Shown: positions 1 to 8,118 of the stretch, piece after piece
Position numbering within the stretch: the stretch's first letter is position 1
How the letters are laid out: each line of letters begins with the position of its first letter
Source of the DNA: JAHFOW01 sp964370795
GTDB lineage: Bacteria; Planctomycetota; Brocadiia; Brocadiales; Brocadiaceae
Length of the DNA: 14,064 nt
Assembly: GCA_964370795.1 (NCBI GenBank)
Contig: CAYJME010000074.1
Span: 1-14,064 of the forward strand
Reading direction: 5' to 3'
Made by a program: the position numbers and the translations under genes
Notes under the pieces: generated by a model
Databases searched by the model: none
Told to the model about the DNA's origin: nothing
Seen by the model: only the letters and a program-made list of their open reading frames with translations

Positions 1-397
1 GCGCAGTTTTTAGATATTTTTCCACATCCTCTTGTGTTCGGATGGTGTTGTCCATATATTCCATTACAAAGGCAATTCCGATACCGCACGCAAGCCCTAC
101 TATTATCCCTAATAAAATGTTTAAACCCTTTTTGGGTTTGAAAGGTTTCGTCGGCACCTCTGCGTAATCCAATACCCTGATGTTGCTTGTTTTAAGGTCC
201 TCCGTAAGATTCGTTTCCTTCATACGGGTAAGTAATGTGTCATACATCTGCCGGTTTGTGTCGACTTCTCTTTTTAATACGCCATATTGTATAGCCTTAT
301 CTCCCATGGCAAAAACTTCATTTTTCTGCTGCTCAAGCACGCCAACGAGGGTAGATTCTCTACTCCTAGCAACTTCATATTCTGTCGTAATACTTTC
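1..397 (-). pseudogene. C-terminal part of Wzz/GumC-like chain-length protein, downstream of an in-frame TGA
   Basis: On the minus strand the frame of the gene at 398-1429 stays open for another 132 codons after the TGA, up to the left edge of the window. The residues are clearly Wzz/GumC: a coiled-coil stretch (VLEQQKNEVFAMGDKAIQYG), the end of the periplasmic domain (KREVDTNRQMYDTLLTRMKE), a proline-rich linker (AEVPTKPFKPKKG), the second membrane segment (LNILLGIIVGLACGIGIAFV), and the start of the cytoplasmic tail (MDNTIRTQEDVEKYLKTA). In many relatives this tail leads into a BY-kinase domain; whether one follows here is not visible. The piece has no start codon of its own next to the TGA and no ribosome binding site, so it would be made only if the TGA were read through, or if it is a sequencing error. 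Confidence 0.8.
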
Positions 398-1429
398 TCA
401 TATCCGCTCAACTTCCTTAATAATATTATCTCTTAAGGTATTTAATTCATTATTTAACTGCACGATCTTAGGATGTTTCATGCCATAACGCTGTGAATAC
501 ATCGCAAAATCCTTTTCAACCATCGCATAATTTGCCTTTAAATTTTGTATTAAACCGCTTTGGACTACCGTTGGTATAGATTGGACTACTTCTTCCTTAT
601 TTTTTGCATTTTTAAATTCATTGAGCTTGTTATAGAGCACCTCCAATCTTACACGGTCAGTCTTCGCCTCTGTTACTGCAGCATTTAATTCCATTAATTT
701 TTGTAAAACAACATTTTGTTTATCGTCTCCACCACTATCAACCTTCCCCATCGCTTCAACGGTAATGAGGTCTGCTCCTTTTTTGTATTTCTGCAAGGCC
801 CTTTCAGACTCTTCAAGGGCAATCTTTACATCCCTTAATTGTCTATTCAACCAATCAAGTGCATCTTTAGACACATTATAACGCCTTTCCCAGTCCTGTT
901 CCATGTAGGTCTTTGCTACGGTATTGACAACTTTGGTAATCAATTGAGGATCATAACCTTCGTAACTAATATTAACAACACCACTATTTCTCATGAGAGA
1001 AACTTTTAATCGGGAAAGAAAACCATTAACAAAAGATGTTTCATTGATAGGGTCTTGTTCTTTTTCTTGAGAAGCATTTTGCTCTTTTATACGTGGATTG
1101 AATTCAGGATTATTCTTAAGATCCAGGGTATCTATTACCTTTTTAGCGCTGGAGCGGCTCTTTATAATCTCACACTGGTTGGTATAAAAATCTATTGGCG
1201 TAAACTGGCTTTCAGAAACTACTTGTTGAAAACCAACATTGACTTTGCTTTGTTCGAGGACGACTCTTGCTGTTGCCTGATAAACGGGGGTAGTTTTAAA
1301 GGTTTTAATGGTTACAATGGACACAATTACAACAAAAAAAGCGACGACCAGCCACATCCTCTTCTGGATAACCTTGAGATAATCCAGAAGATGTATTTCT
1401 TCACTTTCATTTCCGCCGAATGGGAGCAT
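398..1429 (-). CDS. Wzz/GumC-like polysaccharide chain-length determinant (N-terminal part)
   Basis: This inner-membrane/periplasmic co-polymerase would control chain length and export of an extracellular polysaccharide together with the Wza-like protein encoded just upstream. The 343-aa product begins MLPFGGNESEEIHLLDYLKV, the usual cytoplasmic Wzz start, followed by a membrane segment at about residues 24-44 (MWLVVAFFVVIVSIVTIKTF), the beta-rich Wzz core (VYQATARVVLEQSKVNV) and a long coiled-coil periplasmic region (about 180-340). The reading frame stops at TGA 398-400, after KEVERI, whereas family members run through a second membrane helix; that missing part lies in frame at 1-397. The ATG at 1429 has an AAGGA motif about 8 nt ahead, next to the stop codon of the upstream gene, so the two genes are translationally linked. 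I infer a nonsense mutation or an assembly error. Confidence 0.85.
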   Translation of the reverse strand: MLPFGGNESEEIHLLDYLKVIQKRMWLVVAFFVVIVSIVTIKTFKTTPVYQATARVVLEQSKVNVGFQQVVSESQFTPIDFYTNQCEIIKSRSSAKKVIDTLDLKNNPEFNPRIKEQNASQEKEQDPINETSFVNGFLSRLKVSLMRNSGVVNISYEGYDPQLITKVVNTVAKTYMEQDWERRYNVSKDALDWLNRQLRDVKIALEESERALQKYKKGADLITVEAMGKVDSGGDDKQNVVLQKLMELNAAVTEAKTDRVRLEVLYNKLNEFKNAKNKEEVVQSIPTVVQSGLIQNLKANYAMVEKDFAMYSQRYGMKHPKIVQLNNELNTLRDNIIKEVERI

Positions 1430-1439
1430 GTTTGATTCC

Positions 1440-2168
1440 TTAAAAAAGCGCCTCAGGCACTACCACAATATCGCCTGGTTTTAATTTGATGTCTTTACTC
1501 TTTTTGCCCTTCATTATCTTTTCTATATTCACATAGATTGTCTTCTCCTCACCATTTTCCATCCTTACGATGCGGGCACGGCCGGGTGATGCAATAGGGG
1601 TAAATCCACCGGCGAGAGAAATTGCCTCGATAATAGTAATATCCTTTTCCAGCAATTTAACAGAACCGGGATTTTTTACCTGACCATAGATGTATATTGA
1701 ATCAGCGAGCGGATATTCCCCAACAATAACAGAAACATGTGGGTTAATGAGGTATCCCTCGCTCAGGAGTTGCTCTAGCTTTTTCTGCACCTGAAAGGGT
1801 GTGAGTCCCGCTACTTTTATATCGCCAATCAGCGGGAAGGATATCATGCCGTCAACGGAAACACGTAGAGACCTCTGATTTTGCCGATCATAACTTAAAT
1901 CCGGTTCATCATAAACAGTTACATATAAAACGTCCTTAGCGCGAATACTATAATCGGAAAGGTTTCTCTCCGACGTGTCGTTGGCTTTTGTTTCTCTAAC
2001 CTGGGGTTGCTTGTTTTTATTGTTTTGGGGTGAATTATCATTTTCATCAGAAGGGTTACTAATTGTTGTATCATCGCCCAGAACAGAATTTCCGGAAATG
2101 TTACAATAAGAACAAGTAAAGAACACGAATGTTGCGATGAATACAATTGGGTATGTTTTAATTTTCAT
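1440..2168 (-). CDS. Polysaccharide export protein, Wza/BexD-like with SLBB domain
   Basis: This is probably the outer-membrane export component for the polysaccharide whose length is set by the adjacent Wzz/GumC-like protein. The 242-aa product has an N-terminal signal (MKIKTYPIVFIATFVFFTCSYC), a low-complexity polar linker, a Poly_export domain (YSIRAKDVLYVTVYDEPDLS through LSEGYLINPHVSVIVGEYP) and an SLBB domain (IYIYGQVKNPGSVKL through LKPGDIVVVPEALF). The C-terminal membrane helix of full E. coli Wza is absent, which is common in GumB-type members. A Cys near the end of the signal (FFTC) could be lipidated, but the lipobox is poor. A TTG at 2183 would add five residues; I prefer the ATG because neither has a good ribosome binding site and the signal peptide reads better from it. 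A promoter lies at 2207-2235. Confidence 0.88.
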   Translation of the reverse strand: MKIKTYPIVFIATFVFFTCSYCNISGNSVLGDDTTISNPSDENDNSPQNNKNKQPQVRETKANDTSERNLSDYSIRAKDVLYVTVYDEPDLSYDRQNQRSLRVSVDGMISFPLIGDIKVAGLTPFQVQKKLEQLLSEGYLINPHVSVIVGEYPLADSIYIYGQVKNPGSVKLLEKDITIIEAISLAGGFTPIASPGRARIVRMENGEEKTIYVNIEKIMKGKKSKDIKLKPGDIVVVPEALF

Positions 2169-2206
2169 GGGAATTTTTTTCAAACGTTTATTAAAATGTT
2201 TTTAAA

Positions 2207-2235
2207 ATTATACTAACATCACAAAAATATTTCAA
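2207..2235 (-). promoter_or_regulatory. Sigma-70-type promoter of the export/chain-length gene pair
   Basis: On the minus strand the sequence reads TTGAAA (2235-2230), a 17-nt spacer, then TATAAT (2212-2207). The predicted start is near 2200, which gives a leader of about 30 nt before the ATG at 2168. This separates the Wza/Wzz-like pair from the radical SAM gene that ends at 2244. It is a sequence match only. Confidence 0.6.
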
Positions 2236-2243
2236 GACTATAA

Positions 2244-3586
2244 CTATTTCAGTGATTTCCAATAATTATAAAACAAATACAATTTACGGATCAATCTGAG
2301 CGGATTGCTCATGATGATGTTTTTATTAATGTACTGCCATCGAACATAAAATTCAAACAGTGCCTGACGCACGGTTTGATTCAAATAATCTGTTTCAGAT
2401 TCCTTTAACCATGTTGGTAATTCTGGTATAGGTGAATGTCTTCTTATCATCTCAAACAACGGCGTCCCCGGATACGTTGTTACTTTATGGAAAGAGGCGT
2501 AGGTCGGATTGAGTGTCTTTGCAAAGGCTATTGTTTTTAATCTGTCTTCCTCTGTTTCCGTCGGAAACCCAAACATAAAAAAACATGCCTGTTCAATTCC
2601 CGCCTTTTTAGTCGTCAAAACACCACGAGTTATCTGAGATAAACTGATTTTTTTGTTAATAATCTCCATGATACGCTCAGAACCTGTTTCCACGCCAAAA
2701 TGAATGAGCTTACATCCGGCCTTTTTCATTAATTTCAAAAGTTCTAAATCAACGGTATCCGCCCTTGTTTGGCAAGTCCACTGAAGTGAAATATTTTTAG
2801 CAATCAACTTGCTGCAAAATTCCACGACAAAATCCCGTTTTAAGGTAAACTCAAGATCGATAAAATACGCACTCTGCGCCTGAAATTTTTCTACACCATA
2901 GACAACCTCGTTAACAAGCTTATCGGGTGATTTCATTCTGTACGGCCGTCCATACATGGATTTCTGACAATAGATACATGGATAGGGACAACCCCGTGAG
3001 CCTTCAAAAAGTAACAATCTGTTTCCCAGTATTTCATAACTATAGTCCCGAACATCTATCAAATGAAATGCTGGCATCGGTAAATCGTTCAGAGATAGCA
3101 ATTCTCTTTCTCTATTGTGGATAATTTTACCATTATCGAGATAGGTTATACCAGGTATATCTTTAAAGATCTTCCCCAGACTTAAATCCAGAACGGTGAA
3201 TTCTGGCTCACCTCTGATAACTGCCTTTGCGTTGGTTTGGTTCATTAATTCATCAGGACACACTGTGCCATGTGTACCCATGATGTAAAGTTCTTCTTTG
3301 GGTAACAAATGTGTCAGTTCCAGGAAGGAATCCAGGTCAATGTTAGGACATTGCCATCGATCTATCGGTGAAGAAGTGATAAAACACTTGTCATACGTCT
3401 TCGCTATCCGGGCTATTTTCTGGTTATCAACAGGACATGCCCTGGCATCAATCAAACCGACTTCTATCCCTTCTTTTTCAAGTATTGCAGCGCAATTCAG
3501 CAGATCAAGGGGAGGCCATGGTCGATTAATACGATTCCCTTTTGTGCTTACTGTGCCTTCCCAACCGGGGTTAATTAGTAATACTC
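2244..3586 (-). CDS. B12-binding domain radical SAM enzyme, N-terminus in the assembly gap
   Basis: This is a cytoplasmic Fe-S enzyme of the cobalamin-binding radical SAM group (BchE/HpnP-like architecture); its substrate cannot be read from the sequence. The frame is open from the gap to the TAG at 2244, with 446 codons visible. The N-terminal B12-binding-like Rossmann domain is recognisable (VLLINPGWEG, then RPWPPLDLLNCAAILEKEG and VGLIDARAC). The radical SAM cluster motif CPYPCIYC has Cys at visible residues 199, 203 and 206, followed by YGRPYRMKSP. Later core strands include IHFGVETGSERIMEIINKK and CFFMFGFPTETEEDR. A TTG-started ORF at 3455 would cut off the first strand and helices, so that start is wrong; the real start lies within or just beyond the Ns. 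If the gap is truly 10 nt, a stop at 3606-3608 limits it to the gap. The context suggests modification of a lipid or glycan for the envelope locus. Confidence 0.85.
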
Positions 3587-3596
3587 NNNNNNNNNN
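3587..3596. other. Assembly gap (10 Ns)
   Basis: Ten Ns interrupt the sequence exactly where the start codon of the radical SAM gene should be. The true length is unknown, since 10 Ns may be a placeholder. The flanks show the TAG of the large membrane protein gene at 3626-3628 and the first B12-domain strand at 3584, so only a few codons need be missing. Confidence 0.95.
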
Positions 3597-3625
3597 GTTA
3601 GACTTTTACGAAGGATAATCTTTAC

Positions 3626-6292
3626 CTATTGAGCATCAGTATTAAGCTCTTGAAGCCTGTCTTTTGCATAATTTGCCCACACCGTTACACTGTAATTGGT
3701 TATCAGATATGAGTAGGTAGACCGCGCGCCGGAGATATCCCCAAGCCTTGCCTCACACAAACCGATATGGTAGTATGACTCCGGCACCCAATTGCTGTCT
3801 TTGTATCGTTCTATAAGCGATTGAAATATATCAACGGTTTTCTGATAATCATTTTCTTTAAAAAAACAGATGGCATAATAATAATTTGCATCGGCTGCTG
3901 CAGAAACATAAGGAAAATCTTTGAGTATTGTTGAAAAATTTCGCTTTGCTTTCGCGTATTTTTTTTGGTCAAAACATTTTAAACCTTCGTTATATAATTT
4001 CTGCGGGTCTTTTTTCTGTAAAAAGACCATACATAAAAAAAGGACGAGAAAAAGAGATAACACACCGGTAAGTATTTTTATCCTGTTTTTGCAAAGTACC
4101 CGAAAAAACCCTGTCTCGTAAAATCTGTTTTCGGCAGCATGAAACCCTTTTATAATATTACACAAGAAAGGCAGGCGATACCAGATTGTTTGAGAATAGA
4201 GCGATATTCCAATGATGATAATACCCAGTATGGTCAAACCCCTGCCAAGATAATCAGAAATACCATAACCAAAATATAACCTTACGTATTTCGATTGTGG
4301 ATAAATGAGCATAAAACTGGGCGATACCTGGTATATTTCCCGGGCGCCATCAACCTTCCAGTTTTTATGATAAGAAATTTTAACCAGAAGCGGTTTGTTT
4401 ATCCAATTTGTTTCTATGATCACCTCGTCATCTTTCACCAATTCTTTCACATAAGCGCCACGGGTGTCAAGGGGGATTCTGGGAATATTTTTCAGATTGT
4501 CATCGTGTATTGTATACCGAAAAGGCAACGAATCCGTAGCTTCTCGAGAACAAGTCTTTTTGTTGCACAACACAAGATGAACTCCGTTTACCCTGCTATC
4601 TTTAAACCACTCGAAAAACAGCTTTTTCCAGTTATTTGTTATACATAAAACAGGTTCGTAAGGAAGGGGGGTTACATAATGATTATCATTTGTTGTTAGT
4701 TCATAAATTTCATACGGCGAAAAGCTGGCCTTAAGTTGAAACTCAGGTAATTGCCGGATTGCGGATTTTACAACATCACTGATAACGATAAAATCTTTTA
4801 CATTAAACATCTTTAAATGTTTAATGCCTTCTTTAAGGTTAAGACTTGTATAGGTGTAATCAGGGAGTGGCGCAGAAGCAACCTTTGATATCTCTGATTG
4901 TACATAAAACACAAAAGGCGATGTAATGGTGGACTGCATATACAACCCTTCCAATGTCGAACGACCAGAGAATAAAGGAAGCGATTCAAACGCCCTTGTT
5001 GTTCCTATGGCATTGTGTTCCGGTGCATGCTCATAAACTACTCGTGGATCATTTTCTGTGCCTTTCAAATATTGATTTATTTTACTAAATTGAGGCCAAA
5101 ATTCCTTGGGCTCGAATCCCGTAAAATTCCAGGCAATCCATTGTGGGATGTACGCTACCTCTTTACTTACCCACAGAAATATCAATGGGGTTATAATTAT
5201 AGGTATCATCCAGGATAATTTTACGTATCGAACAACTTTGTAAAATCCCACTGCGGCAATGACCATGAGTAAAACCTGCATGAATGGCAAAAATCGTATG
5301 TCCACAACGCCTATTTTATTGGCTGAAAAATAAAAGAACATGCTAACGAAAATCCCAAACCAGAGATACCAGAGTCGTAAATCTGTTGGTTCTCTTTTCG
5401 TTATCCGTAAATAACCATGTGCAATACTTCCCGCAACCGAAATACCTGCAAAGGGGATCAGGATAACCGGTATGACCTCAAAAAAAGAGTCCATCTTCCA
5501 TACGATATTAAAATTCGTGGTGTACGCCACATTGGCAACGAGCGGTATAGCCCAGAACGAAATGAGGAGGAATGCGATTAAGTAAACTTTCAGAAGATAT
5601 TTTAATTTATATACAAAATCCTCCAGGGTAATCAGAAAGAACACCGATGTAAGCACAGAAAAAATTAGTGTGTACGCATGATTAAAGCCGATAAAAAATA
5701 AAAGTACTCCGTTGCCGATTATACTTCTGCGGTTTTCTATTCCGCGATAGAGTGTTCCTAAAAAAAGAATACTGAGCGAAAGCCCTATACCAAAAGAAAA
5801 TTCACCGGCAAGGGTGCTAGGAATATTCCCACCCCACATGGAGTTTGCCTCCATAAATAGAAATGGCAGCGCAAAGAGAGCGCCCAGTACGGGAATGGGG
5901 AATTTATAGTTCATGAGACGGAGCGTGATGTACACGCAAAAAGGAAGTGAAAATATTCCCAGTATTGCAACTATTTTGAATGCAATCTGCATGGGCATCG
6001 CATAACTTAAAAGAACAATAAATAAGAATGGACAGGGAAAATACACCTGAAACAGGGGAAAACCTGCATAATTTCCCTGAAGCCAACCGACTATACGTCC
6101 TTTTCTCAGCAATACATCTTTCAGATATTGTGCAGGGTAATAATGCGACGCCATGTCGCCACCTGTCGGAATATTTTGGGAAAGAATAAGAGAAGGATGA
6201 AAATACGAGAGAAGAAAGGCAAAGAGAGCTATAAGTATAGCGCTATCGATAAAAGTACATTTGTATCTGTTAAATCTATTAATATTTTTCAT
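3626..6292 (-). CDS. Large multi-pass membrane protein (PTPS-related/GT-C-like) with C-terminal TPR tail
   Basis: The 888-aa product looks like the membrane family annotated as 'PTPS-related' (6-pyruvoyl-tetrahydropterin synthase-related, membrane), which resembles GT-C glycosyltransferases. An acidic loop after the first helix (NIPTGGDMASHYYPAQYLKD) and the GWLQGNYAGFPLFQVYFPCP segment are typical of that group. About ten hydrophobic helices follow to about residue 375, then a large extracytoplasmic domain (about 380-680), another helix pair at about 690-755, and finally a TPR-like tail (about 760-888: YNEGLKCFDQKKYAKAKRNF, YYYAICFFKENDYQKTVDIF, YYHIGLCEARLGDISGARST). A role in glycosylation or polysaccharide assembly is inferred from this architecture and the neighbouring export genes. 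Its ATG overlaps the end of the upstream gene by 14 nt, with no clear ribosome binding site, which indicates translational coupling. Confidence 0.8.
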   Translation of the reverse strand: MKNINRFNRYKCTFIDSAILIALFAFLLSYFHPSLILSQNIPTGGDMASHYYPAQYLKDVLLRKGRIVGWLQGNYAGFPLFQVYFPCPFLFIVLLSYAMPMQIAFKIVAILGIFSLPFCVYITLRLMNYKFPIPVLGALFALPFLFMEANSMWGGNIPSTLAGEFSFGIGLSLSILFLGTLYRGIENRRSIIGNGVLLFFIGFNHAYTLIFSVLTSVFFLITLEDFVYKLKYLLKVYLIAFLLISFWAIPLVANVAYTTNFNIVWKMDSFFEVIPVILIPFAGISVAGSIAHGYLRITKREPTDLRLWYLWFGIFVSMFFYFSANKIGVVDIRFLPFMQVLLMVIAAVGFYKVVRYVKLSWMIPIIITPLIFLWVSKEVAYIPQWIAWNFTGFEPKEFWPQFSKINQYLKGTENDPRVVYEHAPEHNAIGTTRAFESLPLFSGRSTLEGLYMQSTITSPFVFYVQSEISKVASAPLPDYTYTSLNLKEGIKHLKMFNVKDFIVISDVVKSAIRQLPEFQLKASFSPYEIYELTTNDNHYVTPLPYEPVLCITNNWKKLFFEWFKDSRVNGVHLVLCNKKTCSREATDSLPFRYTIHDDNLKNIPRIPLDTRGAYVKELVKDDEVIIETNWINKPLLVKISYHKNWKVDGAREIYQVSPSFMLIYPQSKYVRLYFGYGISDYLGRGLTILGIIIIGISLYSQTIWYRLPFLCNIIKGFHAAENRFYETGFFRVLCKNRIKILTGVLSLFLVLFLCMVFLQKKDPQKLYNEGLKCFDQKKYAKAKRNFSTILKDFPYVSAAADANYYYAICFFKENDYQKTVDIFQSLIERYKDSNWVPESYYHIGLCEARLGDISGARSTYSYLITNYSVTVWANYAKDRLQELNTDAQ

Positions 6293-7148
6293 TATTTTTT
6301 ATTGAGTGGTCTCTCCTATTCCTTTCCAGTTCCTTTCCAGCCGGCATCTTATGGAGAAATTGAAAAACGATAAACACAACAAAAAGCGTTGAGGAAACAC
6401 CAATAATATACCACATATACTTTTCGAAAAACTTTTTGGGCTCTTCAATAGTAATAAAACATGGCACGATGTTTGAATAATGTCTACTTTTGTCCTCATA
6501 CTCAATGACAAAAAAAGCCTGATACCGGCTGCCTGGTAATGCGGAAAAGTTACGTAAACCAAAAGTGGCGCTCAATTCTGAACGAGGCTGAAGTATTATT
6601 TTTTTTGCCTTATCCAGGATGGTAAGCTCTTTGGGTACAACGAACTGTATCGTTAGTTCTCTGGATACATCATCCATGTTTTTCAGGAGCAAGGGAAGCG
6701 AACCATGGCTTGAGAGGCTAATGTTACTCGTTGTGCCAAAGACTTGAGAAACCGTGTCGGCGCCAAATGCATAATACGTTCCCGTTGCCGCCGTGAAAGG
6801 ATACTGATTGATATCGGTGTAACTTATGTTAATGAGGAGGGGATATCGTCCGTGTTTCGTTTGTAATAGATCATATTGAAATTCATATTCAAAGCGCTCT
6901 TTAACGGGAAGGATTTGTTTAACAGGGGAAGTTTGTAACCGGTGATTTTCGTTCACATGAATCTGCGCATTATACGCAGGTTCGTCTCCATCATTCGTGA
7001 CAATAACTTTAATTTTTATACTGTTATCTGTAACCGTCAGCGATGTATTCGTCGTTATAGTAATAAATCCGGCATTTAACAGTGATGTGCTAAAAAAAAA
7101 GGTAAAAACAAACAGGAGTAAAATACAGAAAGTTTTTAAAAGGTTCAT
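6279..7148 (-). CDS. Exported membrane-anchored protein with Ig/CARDB-like beta domains
   Basis: I do not recognise a named family. From the ATG at 7148 the 289-aa product has a classical signal peptide (MNLLKTFCILLLFVFTFFFS, with cleavage likely after SLLNA). Two beta-rich regions follow that resemble CARDB/NEW3-type Ig folds (VTNDGDEPAYNAQIHV; later LPLLLKNMDDVSRELTIQFV). There is one transmembrane helix near the C-terminus (YMWYIIGVSSTLFVVFIVFQ) and a short basic tail. This predicts a periplasmic or surface domain anchored to the inner membrane. Upstream TTG (7193) and ATG (7172) starts exist but would put a polar stretch before the signal. The end overlaps the start of the large membrane protein gene by 14 nt, so the two products probably act together. 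Confidence 0.72.
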   Translation of the reverse strand: MNLLKTFCILLLFVFTFFFSTSLLNAGFITITTNTSLTVTDNSIKIKVIVTNDGDEPAYNAQIHVNENHRLQTSPVKQILPVKERFEYEFQYDLLQTKHGRYPLLINISYTDINQYPFTAATGTYYAFGADTVSQVFGTTSNISLSSHGSLPLLLKNMDDVSRELTIQFVVPKELTILDKAKKIILQPRSELSATFGLRNFSALPGSRYQAFFVIEYEDKSRHYSNIVPCFITIEEPKKFFEKYMWYIIGVSSTLFVVFIVFQFLHKMPAGKELERNRRDHSIKNNEKY

Positions 7149-7232
7149 TTGAAAACTATGGCTAACATACATAACTTGGCGATTAACGCTCAATTTAGAT
7201 TTTTTTGATTAAAACACAATTTTATCTGGGTA

Positions 7233-7260
7233 ATTATAAGTTATGAATTATGAATTACAA
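7233..7260 (-). promoter_or_regulatory. Candidate promoter of the envelope operon
   Basis: On the minus strand TTGTAA (7260-7255) is followed by a 16-nt spacer and a perfect TATAAT (7238-7233). The start would be near 7226, about 80 nt ahead of the ATG at 7148. The local sequence is very AT-rich, so a chance match is possible. Confidence 0.45.
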
Positions 7261-7365
7261 CAAAAAATCTCCTTCAACGAAATAATAAAGATTTACGAAA
7301 TCAATGTTACTCCATTTACTATGAGCAACTTAATGTTTTTGAAAGTAATCCAAAAGAGAAATTGT

Positions 7366-7393
7366 TTGACTTGAGTTATAAAAACATTATCCT
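7366..7393 (+). promoter_or_regulatory. Candidate promoter of the RseC-like gene
   Basis: TTGACT (7366-7371), a 16-nt spacer and TATCCT (7388-7393) form a plausible sigma-70-type promoter 47 nt ahead of the ATG at 7440. With the promoter at 7233-7260 it makes the 7149-7439 interval a divergent promoter region. Confidence 0.4.
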
Positions 7394-7439
7394 ATAGTCA
7401 TCTGAAAATACTTAAGAATCATTTTGGACAGTGTATCGA

Positions 7440-7841
7440 ATGCGATTAAGCGGAAAGATAGTAGCAATTTCTGGCAACGAGGCAGAAGTATGTCTTATAG
7501 AAGGAAAAAAAGCATGTGAAAGTTGCTCTACCTGCCCTAAAAAAATGGGTGTTCATGACGTCATAAAAGTAGCCTCAGTTAAAGGAATTCTTATAGGACA
7601 GGAAATCGTTCTCTGTGATACTATAAGTTGGTTTACAAAAAACAGGATTCTCCTTGCTGTAAGCGCCTTTGTATTTGGAGTTATCATAGCAGAGGCAATT
7701 GCCGCAATCATACCGTATGGCGCTTATAGAAGGGCGATTGATTTTACTCTCGGAGGCATATTAGCTGCGGGGGTATACTCTATCTCATGGTTCAAAAAGC
7801 CGAAATATCTTTTTAGAATTGAACAAATATCTGATAAATAA
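7440..7841 (+). CDS. RseC/MucC-like membrane protein (SoxR-reducing system family)
   Basis: Members of the RseC/MucC family sit in the inner membrane and are linked to redox control (the SoxR-reducing Rnf-type system) or to sigma-E signalling. The 133-aa product shows the family plan: a short beta domain (MRLSGKIVAISGNEAEVCLI), a CxxCxxC cluster (ACESCSTCPKK), a second small beta part ending VLCD, then two membrane helices (ILLAVSAFVFGVIIAEAIAA and DFTLGGILAAGVYSIS) and a short basic C-terminus. A GTG at 7431 would add three residues; ATG is preferred, and the ribosome binding site is weak for both. No rnf or rpoE gene is visible nearby, so the partner is unknown. Confidence 0.75.
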   Translation: MRLSGKIVAISGNEAEVCLIEGKKACESCSTCPKKMGVHDVIKVASVKGILIGQEIVLCDTISWFTKNRILLAVSAFVFGVIIAEAIAAIIPYGAYRRAIDFTLGGILAAGVYSISWFKKPKYLFRIEQISDK

Positions 7842-7885
7842 ACTTGATTGTATAGGAATTTCAATGTTGTCTCATAACGTGCCTG

Positions 7886-7960
7886 ACAACCCCCTAAATC
7901 CCCCTTTTCTAAAGGGGACTTGATGAAATCCCCCTTAATAAAGAGGGGCTGGGGGGTTGT
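7886..7960. repeat. MITE-like palindromic repeat with 9-bp terminal inverted repeats
   Basis: The element is bounded by ACAACCCCC (7886-7894) and its exact inverse GGGGGTTGT (7952-7960). Inside are two G/C-stemmed hairpins: CCCCTTT/AAAGGGG (7901-7907 with 7911-7917) and CCCC(C)TT/AAGAGGGG (about 7930-7948). Repeats of this C-run/G-run type are dispersed in many bacterial genomes; that this one is repeated in this genome is inference. It lies 45 nt after the stop of the RseC-like gene and might also act as a transcript end. Confidence 0.65.
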
Positions 7961-8045
7961 TTTTACCGGCATTTGCCGCATTTATAAAAAGTCGCTGCCA
8001 AAAGCAGCCTAACTTAACAACCGTGTGAAAGTATTAAAGCGCACA

Positions 8046-8074
8046 TTACACAAATTAATGGATGTTAATAATAT
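8046..8074 (+). promoter_or_regulatory. Candidate promoter of the DtxR-family gene
   Basis: TTACAC (8046-8051), a 17-nt spacer and TAATAT (8069-8074) precede the ATG at 8119 by about 45 nt. It is the best sigma-70-like match in the 7961-8118 spacer. I could not identify a metal-repressor operator. Confidence 0.35.
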
Positions 8075-8118
8075 GGGTAATCGGTGCAGTCTATAAGGTA
8101 AGAAGGGAAAATGGGTAA

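Noticed and set aside
398..400. Selenocysteine codon explanation for the TGA in the Wzz/GumC-like gene
   Set aside because: Wzz proteins have no redox centre, the site is in a periplasmic coiled coil, and I saw no convincing SECIS-like hairpin just downstream.
180..488. Plus-strand open frame of 102 codons opposite the Wzz/GumC-like gene
   Set aside because: It has no ribosome binding site and lies antisense to clearly coding sequence on the other strand.
3298..3618. Plus-strand open frame crossing the N gap
   Set aside because: It is antisense to the radical SAM gene, includes the Ns, and its product has no recognisable pattern.
7724..7981. Minus-strand 85-codon frame with PQPLFIKGDFIKSPLEKGDL-like text
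   Set aside because: That text is the usual translation of the C-run/G-run repeat at 7886-7960 and is not a gene.
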